From Microvelia longipes (taxonomy: Eukaryota > Arthropoda > Insecta > Hemiptera > Veliidae): a stretch of DNA of 64,000 bases. Where the stretch lies: positions 54,855,762 through 54,919,761 of the forward strand of contig JACMZG010001863.1 of NCBI GenBank assembly GCA_018340805.1, read 5' to 3'. Below are positions 60,100 to 64,000 of this stretch, in pieces; positions within the stretch are counted from its first letter, which is position 1, and the number at the start of each line of letters is the position of its first letter. The notes beneath the pieces were generated by a model. It was given only the letters and a program-made list of their open reading frames with translations, was not told where the DNA came from and searched no databases. The position numbers were made by a program, and so were the translations under genes.

Positions 60100-60880
60100 T
60101 ACTTTTCCTGATTTATACTGTAGCTGTAATGGATAAAGTATTGTGTTTGCTGAATCATCCATTTCGTTTTAAGACAACCTGAGTAGTTTTTACTAAGTTG
60201 ATGGTCTGTGTTTATATGCATGTGTGTCTGTTATCATCGTAGCTTGCAGTGTTTATATGGTTGAGATTTAAAACTTATTATAAAAATCTATGTTTTATCT
60301 ATGTTTAATCTATGTTTTATTTATATTACAAATTATCTATGTTTAGGTCTAATTGGGCTTTGAGAAAAATTTCTTTGTCTCAAAGTTACTTTTGAGAAAT
60401 TAAGTTTCATTGATGACAGCAAAAATTTTAAAAATTCATTAAGCATTGAAAAATGATTGGATGGTTCTGAAATTTGACACCAAAATAGTGCTATATAAGC
60501 CCAATAAATGTGGTAAATTTAATTTGATTACCAGCATTTGTCCAATTTTAATTAAATGATATGTATACATATATTTGTTTTAATATCAAATATTTTTAAT
60601 AAATCAGAAAATTTACCAATTAACTTAATATTTGACATGATGTATTTATTTAAATAAATCAAGAAATATTATTAGAAAAAATAAAAAGTTTCATTTTAAT
60701 ATGGCTCGTATAGCTACTGTTTTTGTTAGATCACTTTTGTTAAGGAACGTTAAGGATTAGTCAGAAGGTGGATGGGTGACCACTGATATTAAAACTGATC
60801 TTTATTGTCTGAAGATACACTAAGCTAGACCAAAATGGTCAGCATGAGTGTAGCAAATCCGATTTCTACACTAAATCAAG
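60100..60880 (+). repeat. Repeat family A, diverged copy
   Basis: Recognised by ACTTTTCCTGATTTATACTG, GTCTGTTATCATCGTAGC, the ATTACCAGCATTTGTCCAAT block, GTGACC/AGCATGAGTGTAGCAAATCC near the right end. More diverged than the copies near copia. Confidence 0.6.
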
Positions 60881-61294
60881 AAAATATAGCTTCTGTATAT
60901 TTTCTATACTAATTTAAATACAGATTATTATAAGTAGTACCTTTTTACTAAGTACTATTTAGTATCTTGAATACGATAAGTTGACATATTAGATGGGAAC
61001 TAATGGGAGGTGACCTAAACCATTTGAATCTCATTACGTTCTCTACAATATGTAAACTGACCTCTACCAAGTCAAAATTTATAGTACTTGTTGAAATATT
61101 TTTATATTTTATTTTAAGTATAAATGAGTGGTCCAGATAAATTAATTAATGCTGTGTTAACAATGCAAATAATAAAAAATAAATTTATTAAATTATAATT
61201 TTAATGTAAAAATAATTACTTTTTTATTTAAGCAACTGTATGTGATTCAAACTAGCATTTTTTGACATTTTACTTTTTGAAATAAACTATTGTT

Positions 61295-64000
61295 ATGGAA
61301 TTGAGACTTTTTATGAATTCTGTTAGCGTTGTGGGAGGCCAGTTTTATAGGCATTTTTCGTCAACTTCAGTTTGCAGAGGAAATTGTTACAGATCAGTAA
61401 AAGAATTACCTGGACCTGTTAATTTGCCTGTCATTGGGACTTATTGGCAGTATTTAATAGGTATGGATGTGTTGATGGTATGTTTTTAATTTTCTTCTTT
61501 CATTAACATAATCATCGCTAACTTTGGATCTTTGGAATCACAATAACTTTGAGTATGCATGAATCAAGCATTAGCAGAACTATTAACTAAACTTTGAGTC
61601 ACATGCATGATCAATGAATAAACTTACAATTGGATCATTTGTAGAATCACTAACTAAACTTTAAATCACATGCATGATCAATACATAAACTTACAAGCAT
61701 TAGCAGAATCATTAACTAAACTTTGAGTCAATGCATGATCAATACATAAATTACAAGCATTATCAGAATTATTAACTAAACTTTGAGTCACATGCATGAT
61801 CAATAAATAAACTTACAAGCATTTGCAGAATCACTAACCAAACTTTGAGTCACATGCATGATCAATATATAAAATTAATAGCATTTGCTGAATCATTAAC
61901 TAAACTTTGAGTCACATGCATGATACTATATAAAATTAATAGCATTTGCTGAATCCTAAACTTTGAGCATGCATGATCAATATAAGCATTTAAATAAACT
62001 ATGCATGCATTTGCTGAACATTAACTAAACTTTGAGTCACATGCATGATCAATATATAAAATTAAAAGCATTTGCAGACTCATTAACTAAACTTTAAAAG
62101 GGCTGTAATTAATCCATCTATAGTTCTTAAATTTATAAATAGAAGAAAATGAGGAGCCAAAATAAAAAGTCTAGAAATATGTTCTGCATTTTTACAACTC
62201 TGTATGACAATAACCCTGGAAGCCTATGCAGTTTATTATCTAACCTCTACGGTGAGGAAGTTAGAGCATTGTGTTTTTCATCCATGATGTCCTTCATCGT
62301 TGAAGATGCCTTCCACAGTGGAAGCAAAACATAACATATTCGTTACAATGTTTGTTGCTGCTGAGTATAAAAATCAGCACTTTCCAAATTCCTCTTTCCA
62401 AAATGTTAAATATTTTAGAAAGGAGTTTATAATCATGTCTTAGGTAATATGTTTATTGTTGATGACAGGTACTTGTGACATGCTGCATATGGATAAGGTA
62501 GGAGATGATTACTACAGAAAGTACGGAGCCATGGTTTATGAGAGGTTAGGTCCATTTAGTCTTGTTCATCTTTACAAACCTCAACATTTTGAACAAGTTA
62601 TCAATGCTACGTTCAGCAGGCCTGTTAGAAAGTCATTCCTAGCTATCGCCAGGTACCGGAGATATAACCCTGAAAAATATAGCAGTCTTGGAATACTACC
62701 CAGGTAATTTTTAGTGTTACCTTGAAGGTTTTATTGAAGGGGTCATCTAATCCTTTATATAGGCATTTGTGATAGATAAATAAAACTCCCATCTGTACCT
62801 TAAACGACCCAACCTTTAGTACGTTCCGTTTTCACCTCTCTCTCTCACCCATTTCTCCTCTTCTTTAAATGCTTATTTTGACATCTTTTTTTGCAGCTTA
62901 ATATATTTTTTAAACACATTTAATCATTTTATGAGCAAAACAAATTTTGTTGGAAAAATGCAAATACTCTATTCTTTTTGTCATGAGAGCATTACAATAT
63001 ATTATAATTGATATTAAGATTAACTTAGCGTTTTTTTCTGACAGTAATAATGAAGAGTGGTGGAAACTGCGTCAAGCATTCCAGAAGCCAATAAGTCCTC
63101 TGAAAGAAACTCGTGATTTCTTAGAGCCCACTGATGAGATAACCGAGGAATTCGTCAGAAGTATCAAACCTGAACAGACAATCCATGACTTCATGACTCT
63201 GGCCAACAGATTAAATATGGAATGTTCGTAAGTTAAAACTGTTTTAGCAAATGTTCATAAGACTAGACAGTGACTAGTTAATTGTCCATTTATTGTTCTA
63301 AGATCATTTCTTCTTAGACTGAGGAGATCCTCAGTCAGCTTGAGATTTGGTTCTTTTTATCTTGAGTTTGCTGTGTCTCTTACCAGAGGATTTGCCCCAG
63401 TGGTGCAGGTGATTGGTTAAGAGTTAATCTTTGACACCCTTGGCTATAGTTTTAGGCATGGGTACTATGGGTTCAGGCTACAGGAGTCATCTCAGACCCC
63501 TTTTTTGCAAGGATGTCTATTTCCTTCATAGCCTAATTCCCTTATGGGCAGGCACCCATCTGGTGGCTACATCATTGTTGAGTGACTGGATCTGAAGATT
63601 TTTTATGCACTCACAGATTGCTGTCCTAATCTATGATCACTTTTTCTCGCCCTCTATTGTAGTTAAATTGAAAAGGTCTCTAGACTAAAATCTGAAATCC
63701 AAATTTCACTTGAATTTTTGTTGGTTTTCACAGGATTCCTGATTGGTTTCCACCAATCTGTCTGTATGTGTGTTTGCTGCTATCACCACAGTTTCAATGT
63801 GTATTACTTTTTTTCAAATTATGTTTAATGGTGTCTATTTATTTGTTAACAGTGATGTGTAAATTATTATTTGATGAGAGGGTAAATAGTTTTGACGAAT
63901 CCAATACCTACATAAGTGGTGTAATAAGTACTGTTATAGCGTTGACTGAAGGTCTGGCTGAACAAGACAGAGCTGAAATGAGTTGGGGTTTTGTTAGAAA
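61295..64000 (+). CDS. Second mitochondrial-clan P450, 5' part (runs off window)
   Basis: Exons: 61295-61460, 62469-62703, 63045-63223, and 63853 to the window edge inside exon 4. Exons 1-3 have the same lengths (166, 235 and 179 nt) and phases as the gene at 43243, so it is a tandem paralog 5.5 kb downstream. The N-terminus (about 1-33) is Ser/Arg-rich with one early acid (Glu2), as in a presequence; ELPGPVNLPVIGTYWQ is the hinge. Exon 2 includes DDYYRKYGAMVYERLGPFS and HLYKPQHFEQV. Exon 4 carries LLFDERVNSFDES and GLAEQDRAEM. Exon 3 differs from the first gene at one residue in 55 after its first codons, whereas exons 1, 2 and 4 are only about half identical. Exon 3 again must be spliced at GTTCGT. 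The heme-binding half lies outside the window. Confidence 0.92.
61560..62095 (+). repeat. 60-bp tandem array, second P450 intron 1
   Basis: About eight imperfect units with ACTTTGAGTCACATGCATGA and AAGCATTTGCAGAATCATTA. ATGCAT-rich, degenerate. Confidence 0.88.
62208..62335 (+). repeat. Decayed relative of the 30334 retroelement terminus
   Basis: Shares, in order, GACAATAACC, AAGCCTATGCAGTTTATTAT, TTAGAGCATTGTG, CATGATGTCCT, GAAGATGCCTTCCACAGTGG and AAGCAAAAC with 30484-30640, but as a single copy without the mirrored arm. Confidence 0.65.
63660..63800 (+). repeat. Repeat family A, fragment in second P450 intron 3
   Basis: TTTTCACAGGATTCCTGATTGG followed by TCTGTCTGTATGTGTG and a TATCACCACAG block aligns to the left third of the family. 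Short and diverged. Confidence 0.45.

Overview
The window is AT-rich animal nuclear DNA. Its genes are split by GT-AG introns of 0.5 to 5 kb, the introns and spacers are full of transposon debris and tandem repeats, and the standard genetic code is used. The protein families point to an invertebrate metazoan. A tRNA-headed SINE with a conserved central domain and tandem mitochondrial-clan P450 genes would suit a mollusc-like or other lophotrochozoan animal, but that placement is weak inference.

Layout. (1) 1-8,450: repeats, two unrecognised coding exons (2354-2592 and 2718-2851), and a complete Ty1/copia element (3505-7732) with identical 128-bp LTRs, inserted into an older repeat. (2) 8,454-26,997, plus strand: FOXRED1, 9 exons, 480 aa, reconstructed from start to stop. 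Intron 3 holds an inverted second copy of exon 4 and a 2.9-kb, 28-bp satellite. Other introns hold MITEs, a SINE, a dead copia fragment and minisatellites. (3) 27,050-33,340: foldback element, microsatellites, an inverted retroelement terminus and a dead LINE. (4) 33,344-39,554, minus strand: TMCO1, 5 coding exons, 183 aa, complete. (5) 41,759-64,000, plus strand: a cluster of mitochondrial-clan cytochrome P450 genes. It has an orphan decayed exon 1 (41759), a complete 8-exon gene of 501 aa (43243-55771), and a second gene cut off by the window edge inside exon 4 (61295-64000).

Functional links. FOXRED1 (mitochondrial complex I assembly) and the P450s (mitochondrial monooxygenases using adrenodoxin-type electron supply) both act in mitochondria. 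TMCO1 acts in the ER membrane. Nothing suggests the three loci are co-regulated; they are ordinary neighbours.

Most notable observations: the near-identical inverted copy of FOXRED1 exon 4; P450 exon 3 far more alike between the paralogs than its neighbours (gene-conversion pattern), with a frame-deciding tandem 5' splice site in both; a P450 I-helix in which the usual acid is histidine; and a hammerhead-ribozyme-like core in a long inverted repeat upstream of the P450 cluster. All exon structures were built by hand from splice sites, reading phase and remembered family consensus; no database search was run.
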